This document shows, piece after piece, positions 1 through 8,524 of a stretch of 64,000 bases of DNA. Source of the stretch: Desulfovibrionaceae bacterium (GTDB taxonomy: Bacteria > Desulfobacterota > Desulfovibrionia > Desulfovibrionales > Desulfovibrionaceae); assembly GCA_022510785.1 (NCBI GenBank), contig JAFLSV010000007.1, forward strand, positions 1 through 64,000, given 5' to 3'. Positions within the stretch are counted from its first letter, which is position 1. Every line of letters starts with the position of its first letter. The notes below the pieces were generated by a model that was not told where the DNA came from, did no database searches, and was given only the letters and a program-made list of their open reading frames with translations. The position numbers were made by a program, and so were the translations under genes.

Positions 1-20
1 AGAGCCTTACAGGCGCATAT

Positions 21-57
21 GAAGAACCCCCGGCTATGCCGGGGGGTTCCTTTTTTG
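21..57 (+). terminator. Rho-independent terminator of an upstream gene outside the window
   Basis: An 11-bp GC-rich stem (left arm 24-34, right arm 38-49 with one bulged G) closes on a TAT loop and is followed by six T. It would end a plus-strand transcript that begins left of the window; only this tail is visible. Confidence 0.8.
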
Positions 58-93
58 TCAACAGCCTCCTGGCCGGCGGGATCGGCATGCACG

Positions 94-132
94 AAAAAGC
101 GCGCCGGAAGGCGGCTCCGGGAGGAGGCGCTT
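94..132 (-). terminator. Probable terminator of the MmcQ/YjbR-like gene
   Basis: Read on the minus strand, an outer AAGCGC/GCGCTT stem encloses an inner CCGGA/TCCGG stem and runs into five T. It sits directly downstream of the minus-strand gene at 137-805. The structure is branched, so it is less canonical than the terminator at 21-57. Confidence 0.45.
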
Positions 133-136
133 CAAG

Positions 137-805
137 CTATTTCGCTGCCAGCCTATAGCTCTGATCCATTCTCTGGCAAATTTCCTCTGTCGAGACAGAG
201 CGATCCAGAATAATGGTGTACCAGCTTTTTTTGTTCATATGCCAGCCGGGAAAATATTTTTTGTGGTCAACCGTGTCTGCCATCAGTTCCGCATTTAATC
301 GCAAATCAAGAATTTCCGCCATTTCTCTTGATTTAAGTCCAAGTTTTTCTTTAGAAATTGTTAAAAGAAGCCCATACCATTTTTGGTTATCCTTACGACG
401 CCATATGGCATTGTCCGGGAATTTATCCCAGAGAAATTCCAGTTCATCTCCATATTTTTTACGCACATAGTCTATGATTTCAAGAGTCTGTTCACTCTGA
501 AAAATATCCGGGTCAAAACATTTTTGAGAAATGTCCGTCAAAACAGCTTCACACGCCGCTCTCACCTTGCCGACAAAAAAGCCGGCCGATGCCGTAACCT
601 TATACAGCGAATATTCTTCATTTGTTGAGCGCTCAATCATTTTTGTGGATATTTTTCCATTGGTATAAATATAAACGGAGAACAAAAACTGATTTTCAAG
701 TATTGAAACGTCATATTGATATGTATCATCTTTTTTTATAAACCCATAGTTTAACAGTTTATTCTCATTGCTCTTTTTTTTGTGGAAAAAATTCTCTTCA
801 AACAT
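137..805 (-). CDS. MmcQ/YjbR-family protein with N-terminal extension
   Basis: The 222-residue protein ends in a recognisable MmcQ/YjbR (CyaY-like fold) domain from about residue 105. It shows the [19 protein letters not shown] strand, the conserved [19 protein letters not shown] segment and a closing helix. Family members are usually about 110-120 residues and have been described as DNA-binding, but their cellular role is not settled. The first ~100 residues are an extra region of the kind seen in longer YjbR proteins. The gene is clearly richer in A+T and in Lys/Asn/Ile codons than every neighbour, which suggests recent acquisition. The ATG has a weak GGTGA ribosome site. It stands alone on this strand. 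Confidence 0.75.
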   Translation of the reverse strand: MFEENFFHKKKSNENKLLNYGFIKKDDTYQYDVSILENQFLFSVYIYTNGKISTKMIERSTNEEYSLYKVTASAGFFVGKVRAACEAVLTDISQKCFDPDIFQSEQTLEIIDYVRKKYGDELEFLWDKFPDNAIWRRKDNQKWYGLLLTISKEKLGLKSREMAEILDLRLNAELMADTVDHKKYFPGWHMNKKSWYTIILDRSVSTEEICQRMDQSYRLAAK

Positions 806-1247
806 GGCAATTCACCAAAAATTATGTTCCGGCGTATCGGACTTCGGTACAGGTTTTGGGGAGTGGTGGGCTTCTTGTCCCGGCGTGCTCCGATGCACAG
901 AAAAGGGGAGGAAGCGTTTTTTTGCGGACAGTGTGTTTGGCAACGGCGTCGGAGAGGCATGGCGGGAGTATACGCGAAAGTTCTCCTTTTTCCAATCCGC
1001 GGGCATGGGGCGGCAGGGGCGGATATGCCCGGCGAAAAAAGGAATCGCCTTTTTCCGGCCTGGGAAAACTTCCTGTCCGCCGCGGCGGACAGGAGCTCCG
1101 CCCGGGGCTTGTGTTCCGAAAGCGATTCCGGGTACACTGCGCCCATCGTCGCGGGCGGCGCGCGTCGTCCACGGCTCTGCGCGGCCGGTTCTGCCCCGGT
1201 TTTGTCTGGCGCGGCAACCTCAAGATTTTTTTTGGGAGGCATTTGCC
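806..1247. other. Intergenic region without a convincing gene
   Basis: About 440 bases lie between the divergent MmcQ/YjbR-like gene and ychJ. Several open frames cross it, but none has a ribosome site or recognisable protein features. The last 15 bases hold the GGGAGG ribosome site of ychJ. I see no RNA gene or repeat. Confidence 0.5.
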
Positions 1248-1739
1248 ATGAGTCTTTGTCCCTGCGGTTCGGGCCTTGAACTGGAAGCCTGCTGCGGCCC
1301 CTATGTGGAAGGCGCAGCCCAGGCCCCCACGGCCGAAGCCCTGATGCGCGCGCGATATACCGCCCACTGCCTCGGCAGGTATGAATTTCTGCACGAGTCC
1401 ACGCATCCCGAGTTTCGCGAGGAGGCCTCCGCCGACGACATTAAGGAATGGTCATCCCTCATGACCTGGGAGTCGCTGGACATTCTGGAAACATCGGAGG
1501 GCACTGCCGACGACAACACCGGAACCGTGAGCTTCTGCGCCCACTACAGCGTGCGCGGCATGCCGCAGGAACTGCGGGAAGACGCCTTTTTCCGCAAGGA
1601 GGACGGCCGCTGGTTTTATGTGGATGGCACCGTGCATGCCCGGCAGCCCGTGCGCCGGGAAGAGCCCAAGGTGGGCCGCAACGATCCCTGTCCCTGCGGA
1701 AGCGGCAAAAAATATAAAAAGTGCTGTATGCCCCGCTGA
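1248..1739 (+). CDS. ychJ: YchJ-family protein with two SEC-C zinc motifs
   Basis: The 163-residue protein begins MSLCPCGSG with Cys4, Cys6, Cys15 and Cys16, and ends in a second motif ([18 protein letters not shown], about residues 143-161). Both are SEC-C zinc-binding signatures like the one at the SecA C-terminus. Between them lies the NTF2-like YchJ (UPF0225) domain. The exact function is unknown. The frame is open for 480 bases further upstream, but the ATG at 1248 follows GGGAGG at ideal spacing and starts exactly at the zinc motif, so the longer form is rejected. Confidence 0.88.
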   Translation: MSLCPCGSGLELEACCGPYVEGAAQAPTAEALMRARYTAHCLGRYEFLHESTHPEFREEASADDIKEWSSLMTWESLDILETSEGTADDNTGTVSFCAHYSVRGMPQELREDAFFRKEDGRWFYVDGTVHARQPVRREEPKVGRNDPCPCGSGKKYKKCCMPR

Positions 1740-1956
1740 GGGGCGGGGCATGGGGCGCCGGCACAGCCATCACGCCGGGCCCGGTTGTGCCGCCGCGCCA
1801 TTGCGTGTATGCTTCGGGCCATAAGGCTTTGGCGCAGCGGCGGCCCCTGCGGGCTCCTCCCCGGCGGCCCCGGGCCGCCGCGCGGCCTGGCCGGCCTTGT
1901 GCCATCGGATGGCCTTGTGCCGTTCTGTTTTTTCAACGTGTATTGAGGAGTGGATC

Positions 1957-2628
1957 ATGCTCATACGCGACTGGATGACCACAGAAGTCGTTACCGCCAC
2001 CCCGGAAACGTCCATGCTCAAAGTGTCCAAAATGATGAAGGAGTATGGCATCCGGCGTGTGCCCGTGGTCGATGCCCAGAACAGGGTCATCGGTATCGTG
2101 TCCGACCGGGATGTCAAGGACGCCTCGCCTTCCAAGGCCACCACCCTGGATATGCATGAGCTGTATTATCTGCTTTCGGAAATCAGGGTGCGGGACATCA
2201 TGACGCCCGATCCGGTCACGGTGGAGGTGCGCGACACCGTGGAGCGGGTCGCCCTGCTCATGCAGGAGCGCGCCATAGGCGGCCTGCCCGTGGTGGATGA
2301 TGAGGGCTCGCTGGTGGGCATCATCACGGATCACGATGTGTTCAAGGTTCTGGTGCAGATCACCGGCGTGCGCCATGGCGGCCTGCAGGTGGCCCTGGAT
2401 GTGGAAGACCTGCCGGGGGTCATGCGGCCTATTTTTGACCTGTTGCGTGAATATGACGCAAGCCTCATTTCCATGCTGAGCTCCGACAGCAAGCGCGGCG
2501 GCAACTGGCGTGAGGTCTTTTTGCGCATCCGCCCCATGGAGCGCGCCGCGGAAAACCGTCTGGTGGAAGCGCTGCACGAGCGTTTCGAGCTTTTGTACTG
2601 GGTGCGGGAGAAGGTTCACGAAGTCTAG
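1957..2628 (+). CDS. CBS-domain pair with C-terminal ACT-like domain (AcuB-type)
   Basis: The 223-residue cytoplasmic protein has two CBS motifs (about residues 4-60 and 78-134), each with the usual MT..P.TV / G..V.D.....GI..D.D pattern. An ACT-like domain follows from about residue 142 (LQVALDVEDLPGVMRPIFDLLREY). This arrangement is typical of AcuB-like proteins, which bind adenine nucleotides and probably act as energy-state sensors. The partner cannot be told from the context. The chosen ATG has a TGAGGAG site; an upstream in-frame ATG at 1897 would add 20 residues that resemble no CBS protein. Confidence 0.85.
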   Translation: MLIRDWMTTEVVTATPETSMLKVSKMMKEYGIRRVPVVDAQNRVIGIVSDRDVKDASPSKATTLDMHELYYLLSEIRVRDIMTPDPVTVEVRDTVERVALLMQERAIGGLPVVDDEGSLVGIITDHDVFKVLVQITGVRHGGLQVALDVEDLPGVMRPIFDLLREYDASLISMLSSDSKRGGNWREVFLRIRPMERAAENRLVEALHERFELLYWVREKVHEV

Positions 2629-2641
2629 GGGCGGCCTGATG

Positions 2642-2675
2642 CCGTCCCGTTCTTTTCGGGCCCGGGGCGTTTTTT
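2642..2675 (+). terminator. Possible weak terminator after the CBS gene
   Basis: A short imperfect stem (CCGTCCCG against CGGGCCCGG) around TTCTTTT is followed, after a few bases, by six T. The stem has unpaired bases, so this is tentative. Confidence 0.3.
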
Positions 2676-2706
2676 CGGGGGATCGGCTGACGGCCGGCCC
2701 GGGATG

Positions 2707-2743
2707 AGCAAGCTCTTTTTGTCAGTAACAAGGCGAACTTGCT
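2707..2743. repeat. Nested inverted repeat upstream of dsrC
   Basis: The outer arms AGCAAG (2707-2712) and CTTGCT (2738-2743) enclose inner arms TTGT (2719-2722) and ACAA (2728-2731). It lies about 180 bases before dsrC in an AT-rich patch. It could be a regulator site or an RNA hairpin; no known consensus was matched with confidence. Confidence 0.4.
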
Positions 2744-2921
2744 GATAAAATGAAAAAAATGACAACCCCGCTTGCCATTTGGGTGCATTTGTGGCAACGT
2801 GGGGAAAGCAGAGGCGGGATTTGACTTTTCTTTGTTTTCCCCTTTTTGCAGTGTTTACGCGCCCGCATCCACGCGGGCCCGAAAACGTCAAACAGTCCAC
2901 TACTGTCCAAGGAGGACGCGC

Positions 2922-3239
2922 ATGGCTGAAGTCTCTTACAAAGGGAAAACCTTCGAGGTCGATGAAGACGGTTTCCTGCTGCGCTTCGACGACTGGTGCC
3001 CTGAATGGTTGGAATATGTGAAAGAATCCGAGGGGATCACGGAAATCACGACCGATCATCAGAAGGTTCTGGACTTCCTGCAGGATTACTATCGCAAAAA
3101 CGGCATCGCTCCCATGGTGCGCATCCTGTCCAAAAATACCGGGTACAAGCTGAAGGAAGTGTACGAACTCTTCCCCTCCGGCCCCGGCAAGGGAGCCTGC
3201 AAGATGGCCGGTTTGCCCAAGCCCACCGGCTGCGTGTAA
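2922..3239 (+). CDS. dsrC: DsrC, sulfur-carrier partner of dissimilatory sulfite reductase
   Basis: This 105-residue protein matches DsrC/TusE along its whole length. The C-terminal arm holds both functional cysteines, Cys93 and the penultimate Cys104, separated by ten residues. In the family these form the DsrC trisulfide with sulfite-derived sulfur on DsrAB, which is then reduced by the membrane DsrMKJOP complex. Both cysteines point to the dissimilatory type rather than a TusE-only role. As in other sulfate reducers, dsrC is not beside dsrAB. The ATG follows AAGGAGG, and the gene has its own terminator at 3284-3321, so it is a single-gene transcript fit for high expression. Confidence 0.96.
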   Translation: MAEVSYKGKTFEVDEDGFLLRFDDWCPEWLEYVKESEGITEITTDHQKVLDFLQDYYRKNGIAPMVRILSKNTGYKLKEVYELFPSGPGKGACKMAGLPKPTGCV

Positions 3240-3283
3240 ACCTTTGCCGTAGCGGCGTTAGAGCGCCGTTGCTTTGATTATCA

Positions 3284-3321
3284 ACGGGCGGAAGAGATGT
3301 CTCTTTCGCCCGTGCTTTTTT
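3284..3321 (+). terminator. Strong rho-independent terminator of dsrC
   Basis: A 14-bp stem (ACGGGCG plus GAAGAGA pairing with TCTCTTT plus CGCCCGT, one G-U) closes on a TG loop and is followed by GC and six T. Confidence 0.9.
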
Positions 3322-3405
3322 CTACTTGCTCACAGGTAGATGCTTTGCTAAATTTGAGGCCTCAGGCTTTGCTCTGAAACTTTATCCACCCCTATGGAGG
3401 CTTGC

Positions 3406-4410
3406 ATGAAATCTCTTCGTACATTGCTGCTTTCCGCCGTGCTGGTGATGGGCCTCACGCCCGTGGCCCATGCCGCGGAATCCATTGTCCGCTCCGTGGA
3501 TAGCTTCGATTTCCTGGTCGACTATTCCGGTTCCATGATGATGAAAAGCCCGGCTGTGAAGGCTCCCAAAATTGACGTGGCCAAACAGGCGCTGACCAAG
3601 GTGAACAACGCCATTCCCGATCTGGGCTATATGGCGTCCCTGCACACCTTCGCCCCCGCCTCCACGCTGCTGCCCAACGCGGCCTGGAATCAGGGCGCCA
3701 TGAATCAGAGCCTCGCCTCCCTGCGGGACAACCTCGCCGTGTTCGGTCGCCTGACTCCGATGGGCAATGGTCTGTCCACGCTGGCTCCTGAATACGCCGC
3801 CATGGCCCGCCCCACCGCCGTCATCATCGCCAGCGACGGTCTGTCCAACCGCGGTGTTGACCCTGTGGCCGAAGCCGCCGCCATCTACCAGAGCCAGCCC
3901 GGCCTGTGCTTCCACATCATCTCTGTGGCCGAAGCCGGTTCCGAAGGCCAGGCCACGCTGGACAAAATTGCTGCCCTCAACAACTGCACCGTTATGGTGA
4001 ACGCCGTCGATCTGCTGAACAGCCAGCAGGCGGTGGATCAGTTTGTGGCCGATGTGTTCTATGACACCGTGGAGGAAGAAGCCATTATCCTGCACGGGGT
4101 TAACTTCGCGTTTGATTCCTATGCCCTGGACAGCAAGGCCATTGGCATCCTGGACGAAGTGGCTTCTATCCTGAAGACCCGTTCCGGCGTGAACGTGACC
4201 CTGGAAGGCTGGACCGACAGCATCGGCACCGATGCCTACAATAAGGGCCTGTCGCAGCGCCGCGCCGACGCCGTGAAGAAATATCTGGTCAAGCAGGGAG
4301 TCCCCGCCCAGACCATCACCACCAAGGGCATGGGCAAATCCTTCAAGTATGACAACGCCACCGAAGAAGGCCGCTACCTGAACCGTCGTGTGGAACTCAT
4401 CTTCAACTAA
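3406..4410 (+). CDS. Secreted VWA-OmpA protein
   Basis: The 334-residue protein has a Sec signal peptide (K near the start, LLLSAVLVMG core, AHA-A cleavage near residue 23). A von Willebrand A domain follows with a full MIDAS metal site: Asp39-x-Ser41-x-Ser43, Thr117 and Asp144. From about residue 228 there is an OmpA-like peptidoglycan-binding domain with the LEGWTD(271)..G......LS..R(286)A pattern. The protein probably sits in the periplasm or outer membrane, tethered to peptidoglycan, and holds a ligand through the VWA face. The partner is unknown. The ATG at 3406 follows GGAGG; the in-frame ATG at 3394 overlaps that site and is rejected. A strong terminator follows. Confidence 0.88.
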   Translation: MKSLRTLLLSAVLVMGLTPVAHAAESIVRSVDSFDFLVDYSGSMMMKSPAVKAPKIDVAKQALTKVNNAIPDLGYMASLHTFAPASTLLPNAAWNQGAMNQSLASLRDNLAVFGRLTPMGNGLSTLAPEYAAMARPTAVIIASDGLSNRGVDPVAEAAAIYQSQPGLCFHIISVAEAGSEGQATLDKIAALNNCTVMVNAVDLLNSQQAVDQFVADVFYDTVEEEAIILHGVNFAFDSYALDSKAIGILDEVASILKTRSGVNVTLEGWTDSIGTDAYNKGLSQRRADAVKKYLVKQGVPAQTITTKGMGKSFKYDNATEEGRYLNRRVELIFN

Positions 4411-4425
4411 GCCTTAAGCGTTGTT

Positions 4426-4462
4426 GCCCGGCGGTCTTTGAAGGATCGCCGGGCTTTTTTTT
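4426..4462 (+). terminator. Rho-independent terminator of the VWA-OmpA gene
   Basis: A perfect 8-bp GC stem, GCCCGGCG with CGCCGGGC, has a 13-base loop and is followed by eight T. Confidence 0.9.
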
Positions 4463-4487
4463 CAGCTTTTGCATTTCGAGGAACAGT

Positions 4488-4931
4488 ATGACCAAAGTGT
4501 GGATGATGGCCGCCCTGATATGCGCCGCGCTGCTGTGCGGCGCCCCCGCCGCCGAGGCGAAAAGTGCGAAAAAAGCCGCGCCCGTCGAAGATATCAGCCA
4601 GGTGAAGGCCAAGCTGGACAGCTTTGTCGCCGACTATGTGGAGCGTTGCAACACCAGTGTGAATGCCTGCCGTACCAAGCCTTCGCTGGCCCCGCGTGAC
4701 GGCCTGATCGTGGCCACCTATATCGAGATTGATCCCGCCAGCGTGGAGGTCGAGCTTTTTCCCGCCCAGAGCAAGCATTTCACATACATGGCTCAACTGA
4801 GATATGTTGAGCATATCTACGAATCGACGGGCAAGACCGAGGAAGAGGCCCTCCAGGGCGTCTACAAGCGCGTCAGAACCCGCCGGCTTACCGAGCTGCC
4901 GCGCTATGCCAACGGCACATGGCAGAACTGA
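4488..4931 (+). CDS. Small secreted protein of unknown function
   Basis: The 147-residue product starts with a signal peptide (hydrophobic core MMAALICAALLCG, cleavage after AEA near residue 24). The mature ~120 residues hold one close Cys pair (CNTSVNAC) that could form a disulfide, and no motif I recognise. GAGGA precedes the ATG. It sits just after the VWA-OmpA terminator and so probably has its own promoter or depends on readthrough. Its closeness to the VWA-OmpA gene hints at a shared envelope role, but this is only positional. Confidence 0.7.
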   Translation: MTKVWMMAALICAALLCGAPAAEAKSAKKAAPVEDISQVKAKLDSFVADYVERCNTSVNACRTKPSLAPRDGLIVATYIEIDPASVEVELFPAQSKHFTYMAQLRYVEHIYESTGKTEEEALQGVYKRVRTRRLTELPRYANGTWQN

Positions 4932-5063
4932 AGTCTTCCGGAACCGCGCGTTTTTGACATCAGCACGCTTTTCCGTCCGCGTCAGCCGCGGGCATCGCGA
5001 GATGGATTCACCGTTCCCGTTCTTCCGGCAGGTTCCCGCGCCAAAGCCTGAGGCGCTTCAGAC

Positions 5064-5092
5064 AAAACGGCCCGGCCTGTCCGGGCCGTTTG
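5064..5092. terminator. Bidirectional terminator between convergent genes
   Basis: The stem AAACGGCCCGG / CCGGGCCGTTT (11 bp) has the loop CCTGT and a T-rich flank on both strands. It lies between the plus-strand secreted-protein gene and minus-strand lpxB and can serve both. Confidence 0.75.
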
Positions 5093-5183
5093 TGCTTCCC
5101 TGTGTCCGCGCCCTGTCCCCTGGCCTTTCGCGGAAGGGCGGGGGCTGCCTCCGCGCTGACCGGCAGCCATGGCTTTGCGGATT

Positions 5184-6293
5184 TTACTCCAGAACCTCCA
5201 GCACGGCCCGGGCGGCTCGTTCCGCGCTGCCGGGGGGGCCGCACAGGATGCGCAGCTCGTCCAGATCCCGCTGCATGGCGTTCAGGGCCGCGGGGTTATC
5301 CAGCCAGTGGATCAGGCGGCGGGCCAGGGGGCCGGGGGCGGCCTCGGCCTGGATGTGTTCGGGAAAGGCCTCCCGGTTCAGAATAAGATTAGTCAGGCTG
5401 ATCCACGGCACATTGAGCACCCGCCGGCCAATAAAGGCAGACACAGGATGGACTTTGTAGGCCACCAGGGTCGGCGTGCCGGTCAGGCCGCTTTCCAGCG
5501 TGGCGGTGCCTGAAGCGGCCATGATGCACTGGCAGCTGCGCATGAAGGCATAGCGGCCTTCGGCGGGTTGAAAATGAAGCGGGGCGGCGCTGCTCCAGAA
5601 GCTGCGCAGATACTCCTCGCTGAAATGGGGCGCGCGTATGCAGTGAAACTCCAATCGCGGAAAGCGGGCCAGCGCCAGATCGGCAGCGCCGGAAAAGGCG
5701 GGCAGCAGGCTTTCCACCTCTTTGCGGCGGCTGCCGGGCATAAGCCCGATGCGGCCCGCCACGGGCCGTATGGCGTCCATGGCGGCCCGGTTGACCAGAT
5801 CCACCAGAGGATTGCCCACATAGCGCACATCCATGTGATGACGCTTGTAGAAGTCAACCTCAAAGGGCAGGATGGAAAAGACGCGGCGCACATGCCGTCG
5901 CAGAAAGCGCACGCGGCCGCTGCGCCAGGCCCACAGCTTGGGGGGGATGAAGTAATAGACCGGAATCCCCAGAGCGTGGGCCATGCGGGCCACGCGAAAG
6001 TTGAAATCCGGCGCGTCAACCAGCAGCACGGCGTCGGGCCGCAGCGCGGCCAGGCTGGCCTTGATGCGGCGCAGGAGGCGCAGTATGCGGGGCAGGCTGG
6101 TCAGCACTTCCACGACGCCCATGACGGAGAGTTCTTCCACCCGGAACAGATTCTCCTGTCCGGCGGCGGCCAGATTGTCGCCGCCCATGCCCACCACCCG
6201 GAGCCCGGGAGCCAGCCGGGTCAGGGCGCTGAGCAGGGCTCCGGCCTGCACGTCGCCGGATAATTCGCCCGCGTTGATCCACAGGGTTCTCAT
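5184..6293 (-). CDS. lpxB: Lipid-A-disaccharide synthase
   Basis: The 369-residue protein matches LpxB (GT19), which joins UDP-diacylglucosamine and lipid X into the lipid A disaccharide at the inner membrane. Visible hallmarks are the AGELSGDVQAG start, VLLVDAPDFNFR, the PPKLWAWRSGR segment, PFEVDFYKRH and the VGNP..D turn, then GSRRKEV and SGTATLE in the C-terminal half. The length is normal. The rest of the lpx pathway is not in this window; the next genes upstream on this strand are rfbB and rfbD, so the transcript has an envelope-sugar theme. Confidence 0.95.
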   Translation of the reverse strand: MRTLWINAGELSGDVQAGALLSALTRLAPGLRVVGMGGDNLAAAGQENLFRVEELSVMGVVEVLTSLPRILRLLRRIKASLAALRPDAVLLVDAPDFNFRVARMAHALGIPVYYFIPPKLWAWRSGRVRFLRRHVRRVFSILPFEVDFYKRHHMDVRYVGNPLVDLVNRAAMDAIRPVAGRIGLMPGSRRKEVESLLPAFSGAADLALARFPRLEFHCIRAPHFSEEYLRSFWSSAAPLHFQPAEGRYAFMRSCQCIMAASGTATLESGLTGTPTLVAYKVHPVSAFIGRRVLNVPWISLTNLILNREAFPEHIQAEAAPGPLARRLIHWLDNPAALNAMQRDLDELRILCGPPGSAERAARAVLEVLE

Positions 6294-6365
6294 GGGCGCC
6301 CTTTGCCGCTGCCGGAGCGGGCTGCGGGTTTTTTCGCCGCGGGAAGATGCGTGTTCACCGCTGAC

Positions 6366-7304
6366 TCAGTGATCTTCCGATCGGGGGGCAAAGGACTGGA
6401 AGATATAGTCGCGCAGGGCCTGTGGCCAGGGCCTGGGACGTATGCCCGTCAGCTGGGTCAGCCGGCTGGTATCGAGGACGGAATAGGCCGGCCGCCGGGC
6501 TTTTTGCGGCCATTGCCCGGACGTGATGGGCCGCACCTGGGCATTGGCGTTGACCAGCGAAACCGCCTCCGAGGCCAGTTCGCACCAGCTGGCCTGGCCC
6601 CCGTTGACGGCGTGGATCACGCCTGTGGCCCTGATTTCGGCCAGGGCCAGGCTCATGGCCGCGAGATCGGTGGTGAAGGTGGGCGAACCCACCTGATCGT
6701 GAACCACCGTCAGACAGGGAGACGAGGCCGCCAGGCGCAGCATGGTGCTGACAAAATTTTTGCGGCCCGGCCCGAACAGCCAGGCCGTGCGCAGCACACA
6801 GGCGTTGTCCGGGGCAGCGGCCAGCAGGGCCTGCTCCCCGGCGAGTTTGCTGGCTCCGTAAACCGACAGCGGCTCGGTGGCGTCGTCTTCGGTATAGGGC
6901 GCATGCGCTTTGCCGTTGAACACAAAGTCCGTGCCGTAGTGGACAAGATGCGTGGCGGAGCCCCGCACCATGCGGCCCAGCAGGTCAGGAAAGGACTTGT
7001 TGAGGGCATAGGCCTCATCGGCGTGATCTTCGGCGTCGTCCACGGCGGTGTAGGCGATGGCGTTGAACACATAGCAGGGTTGAATTTCCGCCATGCGGGC
7101 TTCAAGCCAGTCGGGGGAGCTGACAGGCCCGTCTTCGCGCCCAAGGGTGTGGACGAGCCAGCCTCTGGCCTCGGCGGCCCGCACCAGAGCCTGGCCGAGC
7201 ATGCCCGTGGCTCCGCCCAGCACCAGGGCTGTGGCCGGCGCGGGGTCGCTGCCCGGGATATCCGTCGGGCAAGGCCGGCAAGGGGCGGCATCCGGGCCGT
7301 TCAC
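6366..7304 (-). CDS. rfbD: dTDP-4-dehydrorhamnose reductase
   Basis: This RmlD/RfbD-family protein makes dTDP-L-rhamnose from the 4-keto sugar. It has an NAD(P)-binding GGATGMLG near residues 30-37, the conserved VFNAIAYTAVDDAE segment, HYGTDFVFNG, a YGASK catalytic Tyr-x3-Lys, and the C-terminal RP..S.LD..RL pattern. I place the start at GTG 7304, where GTGA overlaps the rfbB stop and CGGAG precedes it; an in-frame GTG at 7322 is possible. The first ~24 residues before the Rossmann strand are longer than usual and Pro-rich. It is coupled to rfbB. Confidence 0.9.
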   Translation of the reverse strand: MNGPDAAPCRPCPTDIPGSDPAPATALVLGGATGMLGQALVRAAEARGWLVHTLGREDGPVSSPDWLEARMAEIQPCYVFNAIAYTAVDDAEDHADEAYALNKSFPDLLGRMVRGSATHLVHYGTDFVFNGKAHAPYTEDDATEPLSVYGASKLAGEQALLAAAPDNACVLRTAWLFGPGRKNFVSTMLRLAASSPCLTVVHDQVGSPTFTTDLAAMSLALAEIRATGVIHAVNGGQASWCELASEAVSLVNANAQVRPITSGQWPQKARRPAYSVLDTSRLTQLTGIRPRPWPQALRDYIFQSFAPRSEDH

Positions 7305-8320
7305 AGGCGTTCTCCGTACCACAGTTTTTCAAAGTCGCGGTAGGCTCCCGATTCCACCTGTTCCACCCACTGATCGTGGTTTTCGTACCAGGCCACGGTA
7401 TCGGCCAGGCCCTGCTCGAAACTGCGGCTGGGGGCAAAGCCCAGCTCGCGGGCGGCCAGGGAAAAATCCATGGCATAGCGCGCGTCGTGGCCGGGCCTGT
7501 CCTTGACGAAGCGAATCAGGCTTTCAGGGCGCTTCACCAGGCGCAGAATGCCGCGCACCACGTCCAGATTGGCGCGTTCCGAAGCTCCGCCAAAATTGTA
7601 CACCGCGCCGGGCCGGCCCTTTTCCAGGGCCAGCAGAACCCCCCGGCAGTGATCTTCCACATGTATCCAGTCGCGCACGTTGGCGCCCGTTCCGTACACG
7701 GGCAGGGGCTCGCCCCTGCGGGCGCGGGAAATCATAAGCGGGATGAGTTTTTCCGGAAACTGATAGGGGCCGTAGTTGTTGGAGCAGCGGGTGATCACCG
7801 TGTCCTGCCCGAAGGTGACATGGGCGGCCCGAACCAGCAAATCCGAGGATGCCTTGGAGGCCGAATAGGGGCTGTTGGGGGCCAGAGGGGTATCTTCGCG
7901 GAACGCGCCTTCCGCGCCCAGGCTGCCGTATACTTCATCGGTGGAGATGTGGACGAAGCGCGGCACGCCGGCATGCCTGGCGGCGTCCAGCAGAATTTGC
8001 GTGCCCAGAACGTTGGTGTTCACAAAGGGGAAGGCGTCGGTAATGGAGCGATCCACATGACTTTCGGCCGCAAAATGAACGACGGCATCAAAGCTGTGGG
8101 CCGCCAGCAGCCCGGCCACGAGGGCGGCATCGGCGATATCACCCTTGACAAAGCTGTACCGGGCGGCCTGATCCGGCGGCAGATCAGCCAGGTTGGCCAG
8201 GTTGCCCGCATAGGTCAGCTTGTCCAGATTGACCACCTGGGTCTCCGGGCGCTCGGCCAGAAGCAGGCGGATGAAATTGGAGCCGATGAAGCCGCAGCCT
8301 CCGGTGATCAGAAGCTTCAT
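7301..8320 (-). CDS. rfbB: dTDP-glucose 4,6-dehydratase
   Basis: The 339-residue SDR enzyme starts MKLLITGGCGFIGSNF (NAD site) and shows HFAAESHVDRSI, STDEVYGSLG with the Asp-Glu catalytic pair, and YSASKASSD with the Tyr-x3-Lys pair. It makes dTDP-4-keto-6-deoxyglucose for rhamnose synthesis. Its stop overlaps the start of rfbD by GTGA. rfbA and rfbC are not in the window. Confidence 0.95.
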   Translation of the reverse strand: MKLLITGGCGFIGSNFIRLLLAERPETQVVNLDKLTYAGNLANLADLPPDQAARYSFVKGDIADAALVAGLLAAHSFDAVVHFAAESHVDRSITDAFPFVNTNVLGTQILLDAARHAGVPRFVHISTDEVYGSLGAEGAFREDTPLAPNSPYSASKASSDLLVRAAHVTFGQDTVITRCSNNYGPYQFPEKLIPLMISRARRGEPLPVYGTGANVRDWIHVEDHCRGVLLALEKGRPGAVYNFGGASERANLDVVRGILRLVKRPESLIRFVKDRPGHDARYAMDFSLAARELGFAPSRSFEQGLADTVAWYENHDQWVEQVESGAYRDFEKLWYGERL

Positions 8321-8524
8321 GATACCCTCCCGGTATGAAAAAAGGGGCTTAAATCATACGCTCCGCTTGAGAGCCCGTCAACGGCGGCGTGGCTTTAAAA
8401 CATTCGCCATATCAAGGAAAATGGCTGCTCAATCCTTTGAAATTCAAAGAAAATCTTTCCTGAAATCATCGCAAAAGCGAATGCCTCGGTGGCTTTTCCC
8501 TTCATCGGAAAATCCACAGCGGCC

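Noticed and set aside
768..1247. 160-codon N-terminal extension of ychJ
   Set aside because: No ribosome site at 768, no similarity to YchJ before the SEC-C motif, and a good ribosome site directly before 1248.
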